Shown here piece after piece: positions 40,739 through 53,000 of a stretch of 64,000 bases of DNA. The DNA lies in the NCBI RefSeq assembly GCF_041146795.1, contig NC_135176.1, positions 12,954,286-13,018,285 on the forward strand, read 5' to 3'. Source of the stretch: Maylandia zebra. Lineage: Eukaryota > Chordata > Actinopteri > Cichliformes > Cichlidae. Every line of letters starts with the position of its first letter. Position 1 is the stretch's first letter. The position numbers and the translations under genes were made by a program. Under the pieces are notes generated by a model. That model was not told where the DNA came from and searched no databases. It worked only from the letters and a program-made list of their open reading frames with translations.

Positions 40739-43700
40739 ATGTACAGAATTATATTTCGGACTTTGTTGGAGCCTCGAAGTTCTTCAGTCAATGTCTACGA
40801 CTCGTGTGTTTTAGCAGCTAAATGTGACAAGACGGTTTTCAGGTGAGGTAACCATGTGACTGTTAGCTGTGATTGAACGGGCCACACTGTGAAACAGAGT
40901 AACTAATGACCGTGAGACTCAGCTGCCGAGCTTCTTAATGTCAAAGAACAGGTTGCCACAGTACAAACGAAATATGCTGAGTTTTGCTTGTTTCGTTAAA
41001 CAAGAGTAGCATGTGGCTAGCAACTAGTTTATTCTAGCCTAAAGAGGGGGATGGACGTCTTGACTGACAGCTCTTCAGGCGGTTGTTTCCATGGTAATGT
41101 GTATGTGAAGTTAATCGCACGGACCTGAAAAAAAAAAGTTTGATTCACGTATAGATGCACAGACTAATATGTATATTATATAAGATATATGCAAAGCATC
41201 ACAAGTTGTCATGTTGTCTTTAAGCGGTATGCTTGTAAATGGTGTAGATTAAAACTGCATGGAATTGCATACAAATCTATAATGTATAATAATGTTATTT
41301 TTTCCAGACACTGTTTCCCCCTCCTTTGCATTTATTACGTTCAATATTGATGATATTGTGTTAATGTAATAATTATCAAAAGTCTGAATCGTGACCTTTT
41401 CAGATTTGGCTCCTTCTGATGCACAAATCTGTTTATCTCTCGACACAGGGTTACAAATAAATGTGGGGTAAAAACCTTCAGCACAAGTTCAAGCTCGCTC
41501 TGTGAAAAGAAGAATAACCAAGACCAGAAAACACAGGCAGTTAAAGAGGGTGACCAAGCGGAGGTGGTCGAATTGAAGGAGGAGCCAGCGGTGTTAAAGG
41601 CAGATGATGGAGACGCCACACAGCAGCAGACAGATGTTAAAACTGAACAGGCTGCATCAAAGCAGCCAGCGAAAACGAAGAATGATGCAGCTAAGAGTGG
41701 GAAGGAGAGTCTCCTGAATCTTCTTGGAGCCATGAAAGTAGAAGTCACCAACAAAAGGAAGCTCAAAAACCTGAAGGCAAAGCAAAGTTATGAGTCTGTT
41801 ACACAATATAAGCCGAAGGCGGCACCTATGGAGAGCACCATCAGTATGTATCAGAAGGCTACAGGGGATGATTCATCACAGAGGTGAGAGAAGTTGGAGA
41901 AGGGTTGTATTGCCTTATTGAAGTTTTTTGTGTTATTCACACCATTGGCCAATAAAGTTGTAAGATGACAACAGCAGTCACTCCACATGATTCTCTTTCA
42001 AGTTTATTTCATCTATAGTTACTTACATCACATGGAAAGTACTGGGCTACCTAGATGTTAGACCTACACAAGCTGCTCAACTATGGAAACCTATGCCTAG
42101 TGATGGGCAGATGAAGCCCCATGAAGCACTGAAGCTTTTCATCCAATTGGTTCACCCCAATGCGAAGCTTCATGAAGCTTCATTTGCTCTAGCAGGACAC
42201 CTACTGGACGTAAAAATAATAGCTGGCATGAATTTGAAGAGTGTGGCATTTTGCACACAGCCTGTAAATGTCAACAACAAAAGGAGTGTGTAAAACATGT
42301 ATATTGTAGTGATGCAGTATACTGTGTATATTTATAGTGGCAGTATGGAAAATGATTATTTGGAAATGCTTGAAATGGAAATGATCATTTACTGTGAGGT
42401 GAGGTGTGGTTGGGGTGTGGACAGTAGTTGTGCTTTTGTAACGTTGAGGTATGGACAGCTACACACTGAGGCTTTGAGCCTCAGTCCTGCCTGTTCACAT
42501 TTTATTCTGTAAAAACTAAATTTTCACTGCTTTTATGGCCTTTTTAGTGGGGAGAACATAGCTGGGATTTAATGATTTAACAAATCTTTTAAATCCTTTG
42601 TCCTCCACAATGCTAAATAGCTGTGAGTCCTCAATCACCATGCTGACCAGGTCTTCATCTATTTGAGATTGTTCTCCTGAGGAAAGACAATAAAGATAAA
42701 GCACAAATATAAATATCACACACGTAACTTATAACAGTTGTATAATATTGTTATATAATTTAGTAACATTACAGCATGCTATATTATCATTGCATTTGAT
42801 GGCTCACCTGGTCTTGCTCCACAATCGGTGTTCCCCTTATTCTCATGCAAAGCTCTGTAGTGCCTAAGCATGGATGAGGTGTTGTTATATCCCAGCTCCC
42901 TGGCACATAGCAAACACTTCACCTTGTACAAAAGTACAGACAGCTTAACATAAATTGTATTGCACCATCAGTATCATGAAAATACATCTTCTGTAGAAAT
43001 TTACATACCTTGTTGGGAGGAATAAGATCAAAATGTTCCCACACAGGGGAGGACATCCTCCTCTTCTTAGCTGGCTCCATTCTCTCCTGACTTTCTCTCC
43101 TCACTCTCATAAACCTCCAAACTGTCTCCAAACTCTCACTAACCGCAACTCTCCATCAAACACCCACATTTTGATTGAAGTCTGAGGGGTTTATATCTGT
43201 CATATCTCGCGGCAAAGATCGAACCACTTCATGAACCAGTCACGTGGTACAGCCGGGCAGCGAGGCTTCGGACGTCATCATTTTCAGCTCCTCCCATAAA
43301 TGAAGCAAGCCTCGATACGCGCTTCGCGGAAACGCCCCCTCCATTACTCGACACACGCTCCGAAGCCTCGATACAGAACGTCACATCACTACCTATGCCA
43401 TCCAGCACCCAGCACACAGTTTTTGTGCTGATTGTAATGGTTTAGTCTGTGCTATGCACTGTGCGCCTCAGTACTTGGTGACTCAGCTCATGGCTAAGTT
43501 GCTGTAGTTCCAAAATGTTTCTCCCTTGCAACAATACCACATACAGCTGAGTGTGGAATCTCTAGAAGGGAAGAAACTCCACTAATGTGACTTGTTGCAT
43601 ATTATTACAGCTACTTGATTTCAATGAACTCCTTAGAATGACTCATTCATTCACAAATGTTTGTAAAGGTATACTGCATGGATCAGTGGTTGATTGGAGA

Positions 43701-45290
43701 TGAAAACACCTGAATTCAGAGTAGCCCAATACTTATGTCCATACAATTAAAAACCAAACCTTAGGAGCTATACTTTTGTCACATTTCATTCACTCATTTT
43801 GTGCCCCCCTGGGTTGTGTTTTTAGTGAGACTTTGGATCCTGATCTGGTTGCTGCAGCATCTTCTGCTGCCTCCACTCTGCCTAACCACAGCCAGGCTGA
43901 ATCTGAGCTGCTCAGGCAGCTGAGGCAGCACGAGGCAATCGCTGAGGCTCAGAAGAAAGGCGACATTAACAACCTCGGGTATGTCCCCAATAACTGTAGT
44001 TAATGAGATTGTTACTCTCCCCCCCCCCCCCCCCCCCCGTTTTTCTTTTCTGAAAAGCTTATTTAACAAAAAATAATCAAACAATATTTTCTCAGAGTGA
44101 TTATCGCTGAAATGAAAGTAGGCAAGAATCCTAACCGGCAGAATGCCTGGCCAGCCGATCAGATCCGGTTTGATGACGACGGGCGAGGATATACACATTA
44201 CAGAGGAATCACTTCCGAGCTGTCCAGTGTTCGGAAACGGTAATATTTTTATCAGCTCTTCACACTAATTTTGTTGTGTTTTTTTTGTTGTTGTTTTTAA
44301 TGGATCTTGTGTCTAATGTCTTTCTTTTTTTAAGGAGGAACTTGTTGCTAGGGAAAAGACTTAACATCTTCACCTCCTCTGCTGATGAAGATGGAATTGA
44401 ACCAGCAGCAGGTATTGATGGATTTAGATTTTCTTTTCTTTCTTTTTTTTCAATTTGAAGCTTACTGTTCATTTCATATGTTTGCTCACAGAGGCCACTT
44501 TTTGGTGTTACTTGTCTCATTGTTAACGCCTAAAAATAAACATTTTTAAAGTTTGTCTTCAAAATGTATGCACCACACCAGAAGATCACTGACTTAACAG
44601 TGGTCTTCCTCATGAAGACTTCTAGTAAGCAAGTCATGAGTGACAGTTGATTTTTCAAGCTTAAACTGATGAAACATGACACAGTATCAAACATGTTAAG
44701 CATGGTGCTTTAATAATGCTTGTCAAGACTGTGATGCTTTTAATGCCTGTCACTCCGTAAACATATTTCATGTCACATTGCAAAATCTTTTGCTTTTAAC
44801 GTCATTGCATCATATTTTCAGCTAAGCCGACTCTGTGGGACATGGACTTTGCAAATCAGTTGTCTCTATCGACCAATCAGATGCTTCGAAATGGGTTTGA
44901 GGAAATGATCCAGTGGACCAAAGAAGGGAAACTATGGCAGTACCCAGTAAACAATGAAGCTGGTGAGTAACGAAGGTTGACTTCATTATTTTTAAAAGAG
45001 GGGAAAATACATTTTTCTGAGAGAGAAACTGACTGTTCATTCTTGCTGTGTTAGGCCTCGAAGAGGAAGCCAAGGTCCCATTCCATGAGCACATCTTCTT
45101 AGAGAAGCACTTGGAGGAGGGCTTCCCTCGTGAGGGGCCAGTGCGTCACTTCATGGAGCTAGTAGTGACCGGCCTGTCCAGAAACCCCTATCTGACTGTG
45201 CAGCAGAAGAAGGAGCATATATCCTGGTTCAGGGACTACTTCCATCAAAAAGAGGAAGTGCTTAAGGAGGCTGATGTTTACCTTGAATAA
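40739..45290 (+). CDS. mrps31: Mitochondrial small-subunit ribosomal protein mS31 (MRPS31), 7 exons
   Basis: Component of the small subunit of the mitochondrial ribosome. Exons: 40739-40842, 41449-41883, 43826-43978, 44096-44239, 44335-44411, 44822-44962 and 45055-45290. The frame closes to 429 residues (human about 395). The N terminus [16 protein letters not shown] is basic and hydroxylated with no acidic residue before E11, as expected of a mitochondrial presequence. Exon 2 is charged and of low complexity. The conserved C-terminal part includes [79 protein letters not shown] and [20 protein letters not shown]. The stop TAA lies inside an AATAAA (45287-45292). It is head-to-head with taf6, and foxo1 follows about 1.8 kb downstream, as in human. 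Confidence 0.95.
42098..43391 (-). mobile_element. hAT element with an open BED-finger gene
   Basis: Ends TAGTGATG on the left and CATCACTA on the right with perfect 8-bp flanks CCTATGCC (42090-42097 and 43392-43399). The minus strand carries a three-exon open frame, listed separately. At 1294 bp the element is far too short for a full hAT transposase, so it is a deletion derivative that kept its N-terminal coding part. The intact flanking duplication points to a fairly recent insertion. Confidence 0.88.
42516..43110 (-). CDS. BED zinc-finger protein of the hAT element, 3 exons
   Basis: Exons in gene order: 43009-43110, 42808-42922 and 42516-42676, each with GT-AG borders and matching phase, giving 125 residues with an ATG and a stop. 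Residues about 12-65 form a BED-type finger: [15 protein letters not shown], then [20 protein letters not shown] with Cys-x2-Cys, and HYRALH with the two His. The last exon reads [20 protein letters not shown], then [16 protein letters not shown], the usual start of the hAT transposase region, and stops at once afterwards. The RNase H-like core and the C-terminal dimerisation region are absent. It could make a DNA-binding fragment without catalytic function. Whether it is expressed is unknown. Confidence 0.6.
44019..44038. repeat. Poly(C) run
   Basis: About 19 C in a row in mrps31 intron 3, a likely site of length error in sequencing. Confidence 0.85.
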
Positions 45291-47061
45291 ACTTAACACG
45301 GTTTAATATGTCTGCATTTGCTCTTTGTGGTCACATAAAACCAACACTTTAAAGCGAGACTTTGCCACCGTGATCATTACTCATACAGTTTATGCGGCAG
45401 TCAAAACCTTCCTGGTTTCTTGACTCTTGTAGGAGAGAACTTAGTGGAGATATTGGATGTCATGCTATTGAGAAAAATGCCCTGAAAGGAAGTGAAATGT
45501 TGCTGCACACATAGTCAATGCAATATTTTTGTGATTCACAAGTGGTATTAAGTGATGTAAATAAAATGGTTGTGTTGATTTATTCTTGTTACACTGAAAT
45601 ATTGTTATAAAAGGTCATTAGAGTAACTTACTTTAAAAACAAGTAACACTTTAGCTGAATGGATTGTTAATGACCTTTGTGTGACAAAGAAAATGTGCAG
45701 ATGAAAATATTTTTGTATTCTTTAAGTGTCACAGGTCATACAAACACCTTGCAGTCATGAGTGATTGTGTTTTCCCAGACCGGTTGCAAGAACTATAACC
45801 TGTGAGCGGTATTGAGGATCTGAGATCAAGTTTACAGTAGAAAACACAATCAGACCGTGAACCCTGTACCCCTTCTCAGAGGAAGTGCTTTTAAAGTTAA
45901 ACAACCTGTTTAACAACGTGCCACACGGATCCTTTCTGGTCTAAAAACACCCTGCTCGATCTATTGTCTGAGAAAGTGGAAACTGACAGGTTGATGTTTC
46001 AAAGTGCCCCACTTCCACATTTTGTTCACTTTTCCTTAAACAGAGTGATTGGCATGATAAGATGTTGGCAACACTTCCTGGTTTCTGTTTGTCTGGGCCA
46101 TACAGTGCAGTAGAGTTGTTAAGGCTTGGCCACTAGATGGCGCTACTGAACGTTGTGGTTGTGCATTACATTAGGATTCCCCACAGTTTTAAAGATGGCA
46201 TCCAGATACTTCAACTAAAAAAAGTTTAGGAGTACATTAACATTTTTTGCTATATTTGTATGGAAGTAATAAAAAAAACCCTGTACAAATGGCCCTAATA
46301 TATTTCTTTTTTTAAGCTTAGGGCAGTGTTTCGAATCAGCTGAGCCCCCCCTCAGAACGTTTTGAAACTAAAAACATGCCCTCTCAGCTTGTATGGTGCA
46401 TTCAAGTCCCGCCAAAATGTGTTTGAATGACAAGCGAACTGAAAGAGATAGCTGACTAACCAACCCTTTCACTACATATTTTTAAAACTGGTATTGAGTA
46501 ACGACAACTTTTTATTTTTGTCAAGATGACTGTCACTCATAGCACCAAGCACAGAAAATCGTGGAATAAGATTTTAAACTCAAGTGCACCAACAAATACA
46601 TAGATACGATGCTATGAGAAAGTGTGCCCAAACTATTAACTGTAGCATCAAATAGGCAGTTAAATCACCCTTGATGTGGATTTGCAAATTTGAGGGTCCA
46701 TTTGGCGTGATTTGTCAACAGGACAGCACTTGAACGCACCTTCAAGTTGCAAAGCTCGGAGGATGGAGCCTGTGAGTAAGCCGTGAAGGCAGCACCGGAG
46801 TGTGGTACTGTCTACCACTTGTTAGAGCGGCAGACTTGAGAGTTGCTGCTAACTGACACAGTATGGTGTGAACTTCAGTTTTAGATATCTCTTTATTTTA
46901 CATTACAAACGACTCTTTCTCTTTTAGGGTTTGTTTTCGGTCTTGATGACTCATTATTAGCCTCTCGATGTTTATGTCACCGTTTTATATTTTTTACTAA
47001 CAATTTGGCGAATTCTTTTTAAGTGAACATCTATGTGACAGAGGATCGGTGTTACCCTGAC
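45291..47061. other. Intergenic: mrps31 3' flank and foxo1 promoter side
   Basis: No additional gene. It contains a strong CTCF-like match at 46130-46143. The foxo1 5' UTR and promoter should lie in the last few hundred bases. An upstream GTG-started frame (from 47023) runs into the foxo1 frame, but the first in-frame ATG is at 47062. Confidence 0.45.
46130..46143 (+). promoter_or_regulatory. CTCF-like binding motif
   Basis: CCACTAGATGGCGC fits every position of the commonly quoted CTCF core CCASYAGRKGGCRS. It lies between mrps31 and foxo1, where an insulator or promoter-tether site would make sense. Binding is not shown by sequence alone. Confidence 0.5.
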
Positions 47062-50000
47062 ATGGCTGAGTTACTGCCACAACAGCCGCAGCCGGGCGAT
47101 ATAGACCCGGACTTCGAGCCTCTCTCTCGCCCGCGGTCCTGCACCTGGCCGCTGCCCCGGCCGGAGCTCATCGACCCGGCCAGCTCCAACACATCCTCCC
47201 CAGCACCGTCTGTGCAGCAGGAGCCAGCAGCAAACGCCGAGTTCATCAGAAACCTCGACCTGGTGGAGGAGGACTATAAAGAATACTCAGAGCAGAAGCC
47301 GCTTTGCAATGCTTTTCAGTGCCGGGATAGCAACTGTGTGCATCATTACCCCCACCAACATCATCATCAACACCATCATCATCAGCTCCAACAGCAGCAC
47401 CAGGTCCCGGGTCCACAGCTGTCGTCCCAGCAACAGGTGCCAAATCCTGGGGTCCCACCTTTGGGTGGACCCGGGCAAAGGAAGAGCAGCTCGTCCCGGC
47501 GAAACGCCTGGGGGAACATGTCCTACGCAGACCTGATCACCAAAGCCATAGACAGCTCACCTGAGAAGCGGCTGACCCTTTCTCAGATTTACGACTGGAT
47601 GGTTAAGAGCGTGCCTTACTTCAAAGACAAAGGAGACAGCACCAGCTCCGCGGGCTGGAAGGTGAGTGTGTGCGTGCACGTGAACATTCGCTGTCAGTAG
47701 GATGTGTGCGCGTGAGCTGAGATGCATATATGCGCTGTAACCATCTTTACCACCACAGCACAGCAAGCAGCACCAATGAAAAAAGAGCCGCCAGCAGCAA
47801 AGCTGGACAAAATCATGATACCAAGAAAAGTTAGGGAGTGACATTTGAACGTGCTAGACTTTATATGCAGACAGTGGAAACTTGCATAAAACATATCAAG
47901 GCCACATCCTCATTAGCGTCTTATTGCACCGATTGCCACTGTAAGGCGTTTTGCACAATCTGCTGAGCAGGAAATGCAAAGGTTTGATGTGCAATTAATT
48001 GCCTTTGTAGTAAAAAAAAAAACAAAAACCCAGCCCTGTTTCACTCGCATTTAGAGACGTCGTGGCAGGATATTTACACCTTAAATTCTTAAACCTGTGA
48101 TTTTATTTTATCTAGAAAACTTGGTTTGCTTCAGGAAAGTGACAGTATTCACTTTCACTGTGTGCACATAGTGCAACGCATTTGGTTTAGTATATTCACT
48201 CAGCACTCACATTTGTGCTATGCAAAGCAACCCATCACATTTTTTAAATATGATTATAACTTTTAATTCAGGATTTATTAGCAGTTAAGTAATAACAGGA
48301 GTAACCCATTCCTTTTCTCTTTTAACACCATGGTGGGATTTCAAACCTGTCCGATGGTGGTTAGCTTTTAGAGGGGCTGCTGACTTCTGGCTTCTGAGTA
48401 ACCTTTGAAGTTTTGGAGTGGTTTCCTCTGTCAGTGGTAGCACATGCCTCTCTGCTTTGTCACTGAGGACACATGCAGCTCTAAAGCAGCAGAGGACAAA
48501 CCAGCTGGTCTGACTGTAAACATCCCATAGATGCCACCAAGACTGCTTTTCTCTATAAAAAGCAGAAACAAACTTCAGGTTTGTTTGAGAAAAACACCTG
48601 ACTGAGCGATGTGAAATTGGGTTTTGACTGAGGATAAAGATGTGTAGGTATGCTCTGTGGATTCCCCCACCCCCACCCGCAAACACACCTATGTGGGAGC
48701 CAACCTGTATTATCACAAAACACATTGACTTGCGCAGCATTTCCACAGTCATGGAAACCCTGCTACCTCCCTGAAAACTGCAATTTGAATGTGCAGACCT
48801 GGAAATATTAAGTACAGGGGACGAGCTGTGAAAACATTTGCCTAATGCCTGCACAAACATGCTGATCCGGCCAGTGAGGATGTCACTCCACTCGTGATGG
48901 ACAGAAGCCCGCAGACAAAGCCAAAGGTGGACCAACAGAAGACGCCAATTAAAGCCCGCACACGCCCAACAAAACGTATTCTGCTTGAGTTTTCAGTGTC
49001 GCAGCCTTTTCTGTAACCCCCTGCATTCTCTTGAGAGGTGATTTGAAAGTTGTCAGGAAATGCCTTTGGGAAACCTCAGTCATATATAGCTCCCATTGTT
49101 TTAACCCCCCACCACCACCCTACTTGAAAAGCTTTGTCACAGATTATTATATATACAGACTTTGTTAAACCTACTTCTTTTAAAAATCTGCACACTCTTG
49201 AATGTACAGGCACTGACGAATCGGCCTGTTTTTGTTTGAAATAACTGGAAGCTACATAAACAGCTCAATCAGTGCTGGGGAGTGTTTTCGAGGGGAAGGG
49301 ACTGGCAGAAGGGGATGCTGGGAACTACGTCAAACATCCTCCATTCCTGAGTTGTGTGCTCATATCTTTGTGTCCCTGTCTTCTAGAGTTTCCTTAGCGG
49401 ATGCTACGGCCTGGAGAAAGGGATCGCTGCTCTTCATCCTATCTCTTTCTTCTGCTCTCTCTCTCTCTCTTTGGGTTTCTGCTCACAGGGTTTGTGCTTG
49501 TTCAATAGGACCTTGAGATTTCTTTTACTAAAGGCCTTTGCTTTTTTTGTTTGGGGGGGGGGGGGTCTTTAAGACACAAATTCGGGAGATAAATAATTGT
49601 ATTGGTGCACTTTGGCTTTATGAAGAATGTCTTTCCCTTCCTTAGTCATAGAGATAAAGAGAAAGAACAAAGAGAAAGGTTCTGTTACCCTTCAGCGAGG
49701 CAGCGAACGCTTCTCAGTTCTCTATCAAGAGCAAAAGCTCATGATCATTCACATATTTTACGTATAATCAACACATCTTTGCTTCAGCCTCGCCATTCCT
49801 GAATGCTGGCATGCCCACCAGGCCTTGGAACTGCCGGCTTATAGTTATTTTTACACTTTCCTGTTAAAAAAACACGGCGGTTCCCCCACAATGAACTATG
49901 ATGCATTTCCTGCCCGGTGGATGGAAAACAGTGCCATGTGTTAACATCCCCACCCTGCAAAACATGAGGGTCAGGGCAGGGGGGAAAAAAGAGGATGAAT

Positions 50001-53000
50001 CAATAAGAGATCATATACACAGCATTTGTGTGAATCCAAGTCTATGCAAAATCACTTTTATATCATTTCAACATTTGTGCCACTTAAAAACGTAATTGCT
50101 GGTCTACTTGTTATGATTGTGCTTTTTGACATTTTTATTAACAAAGCAGTTTCGTCTCTTGCTGTAGTGATGCACAAAGATAAGCCAGGGATCTAATAGT
50201 GGGTGGAGGGCATTGCGCTTGATTGTAGCAGTACACCTAAAAAAGTATAGATAGGTGGAGCGCAGGGCAAGGGGAAAGGCACTGCCTCAGCAGCTTTCTG
50301 TCTACTGTATGTCATGGAGATTCTTTTGGTTTCCCCTCTAAATATTGTGTGGCAGCTCAGTGATCATGATGCCTTTGGGACAACAGAGGGCCCCTCCGTT
50401 AACTCGGGGAGGACTGGTTTCCCCTGGGATACTGGTGGGTCTGTGAGTAGCAGTGAACAGCTTGCAACGTACTTTTAGCGTTTTACTGGCAGTGCCACTG
50501 TTTTTCTCAATGAACTGTGACATTAGATAATGGAACAGGAAGTGACGCTCTTGAGTTTAACTGCCGCTGAAGTTCCGAGGTGTCACCCAAAAACATGTTG
50601 ATTACAAAAAAGCGTTTCCCCCCCTCCGTTTTTTGAAGTTTTTGAAAACATTGCCCTGCAAATGAAAGAATATTTCGTTGGGTTGCTTTGGTGATAGCCT
50701 GCAGAGTTGAGTCTAGTGACTGTCTCCTGTGAAGAGGTTTATCGCACTATGTTATCTAGCGCGGGGGTCAAAAGGTCACCAAGCCTACAGATCTGCAATG
50801 TGTTGATTTGCCTGTCTCACGCCTGATGTATGCATATGACCATTCTGGAAACCAGTGACAAACAAGACTGAAGGTTTCAGGATGAGCCAAATGGCACAGT
50901 GGTAAAGGTCATCGTCCCTCAACTTACAGCCGATAAGAGCCAATAGCGGGACTGGAGTGATGGCAAAACCCAAACCAAAGTTCTTGGCAGGTTTTGCGGT
51001 GACCCATACACTTGCTTGAGTGCTATAACAAGATTTGTTCGATTTGTTTCCCAGTTTGAGTAGTGAATCTCCTTTTTCCAGCTTCTGTGACTAGAACTGT
51101 CCTGAATGAAAAGCTAGAGCCACGTTAATTTAAGACATTTTTTTAGACATTATAAATTTAAATCTCTTCCCCACTGGCTTCAGTTTTTAACCAAGTTTGT
51201 AATATTCTCCATTAGTGGATCACATAGTAAGGCCACAAAAATGTCTGTGTAGTAAAACCTTTTTACATTTATTGTAGAGATTAAAACAAAAAGAAATGGA
51301 AATTTTCATCCAGAACAAACATTGGTTGGTTTTGTCCACGACAGAATCTACTGGATGGGTTGCTATGAGAGATTTGACTCTGTGAGTGATAACAGGAGGT
51401 TTACATTTGTGGTTTTGAGTGAAATGTTTATTGAACTATTGGATGGAAATGCTGTGGTCAGCGGGCATTCACAGTTCTGCAGTTAAGAAAAAACATCCCT
51501 GATGGCCCCAAATATTATTTCTTCATATACAAACATTAAAGATTAAAATGTTGCTAAACACTGAGATATGAAACCTGGAACTGCAAACAACATCCTTTGT
51601 AAGTGAAACTGAGTAGAAACTTTCACCTGCTGCTTAAAACAACCCAATACTGCTTTCATAGGAATCAGGAGGAAAAGTAGCAGCCAGGTTCTGATAATCA
51701 GTGAATTTGACTAACTGAGCATCAGCAACTGTGAGCACTTCTGTAAAAGCAGTTGCTCTGACAGTTTGCTATTTGCATTCAGGTGTTTATAGCATGTCAG
51801 GAGTGGACGTCCCAGCAAATTCACACCAAGATCAGACTGTGCAATGCTCAGAGAAATTGCTCAAAACCCAGAGCTACATCTCAGACTCTACAGGCCTCAG
51901 TTAGAATGTTAAATGTTAAAACTCTCGACAGAAAAAGCCTCTTCTCTGTAAAATGAAAATAGCAACATTCCTTAGTTTTGCAAAGTTGCATCTGATTAAA
52001 CCACAAGACTTTTGGAATAAAGTCCTTAGGACAGAGGAGACCAAAGTGGACATGTTTGGCCATAATGCAGTACCACATGTGGCAAAAACCAAACACAGCA
52101 TACCAGCACAAACACCTCATACGAACTGTCAAGCACGGTGGTGGAGGGGTGATGATTTGGACTAGTTTTGCAGCCACGGTGCCTAGGCACATTGTAGTCA
52201 TGAAGTTGACCACAAAGTTCTCTGTATACCAAGTATTCTGAGGTCAAACGTGAGGGTGTCTGTCTGACAGTGGGTTCTGAAACAGTACTATGATCCCAAG
52301 CACAGCGGCAAATCTACAATAGAGTGACTAAAGAAAAAAAGGTAAGAATCAAGATGTTGTAATGTCCCAGTTAAAGTCCAGACCTCAACCTGACTAACAT
52401 TCTGTGGTGAGATATTAATAGTGCTGTGCATAAACAAATGACCGCAAACCTGAAAGAACTGAAGCAACACTGTAAAGAAGAGTGAGCCAGAAATTCTCCA
52501 CAGTGAGGTGAGAAGACTGACAAAGTCATACAGAAATTTTTACTTCCAGTTATTGCTGCCAAAGCTGGTTCCACAATCTACTAATGTTTGTGGGGTGTAC
52601 TTAGTTTTACTTTCTTTTTCACATGACTCTATGTGGGCTGCACGAAAACAAACACAATCACAACAAGGAGCATTCACTGCATTAGATGCTAATGGATCAT
52701 CTAATTTATTAATCAACCTTTGTTTCATTGTTGCCTTGTGAACTTTGTTAAGGACACTGACCTGAAAACTGGTAGCAACTATTAAAAGAAGCAAGAGAGA
52801 GAAAAAAAGAGTAACTGCCAGCTATTTGTCTCGGGATCACAAGGTTAAAAAGGGATGTCTGCCTCAAACTTAAGAGGCCCACTAAAAGCTTCAAGTAACC
52901 CCATGAAGAAAAGGAGGCTTGAGGCAGGGGCTTTCAAAGAGGAACGGCCATAGCTTAAGGGAAGGAGGGGAGCAATCAGCTGACTGGTTTGCTGGGGGCT

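Larger units (their letters stand above)
41965..43760 (-). mobile_element. Tc1-like fossil in mrps31 intron 2, split by a hAT
   Basis: The pieces 41965-42097 and 43392-43760 follow the same Tc1-like family as 1738-3352. Landmarks are 'gctgctcaactatggaaacc' before the break and, after it, 'ctcatggctaagttgctgt', 'cattcacaaatgtttgta' and 'acacctgaattca'. The copy is decayed and its left part is hard to align. The hAT at 42098-43391 sits inside it. Confidence 0.55.

Noticed and set aside
47023-47061. An upstream extension of foxo1 starting MNIYV
   Set aside because: It begins with GTG and has no counterpart in FoxO1 proteins; the first ATG is 47062.
47246-47478. Minus-strand frames over foxo1 exon 1
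   Set aside because: Shadows of the GC-rich coding exon; the composition follows the sense strand.
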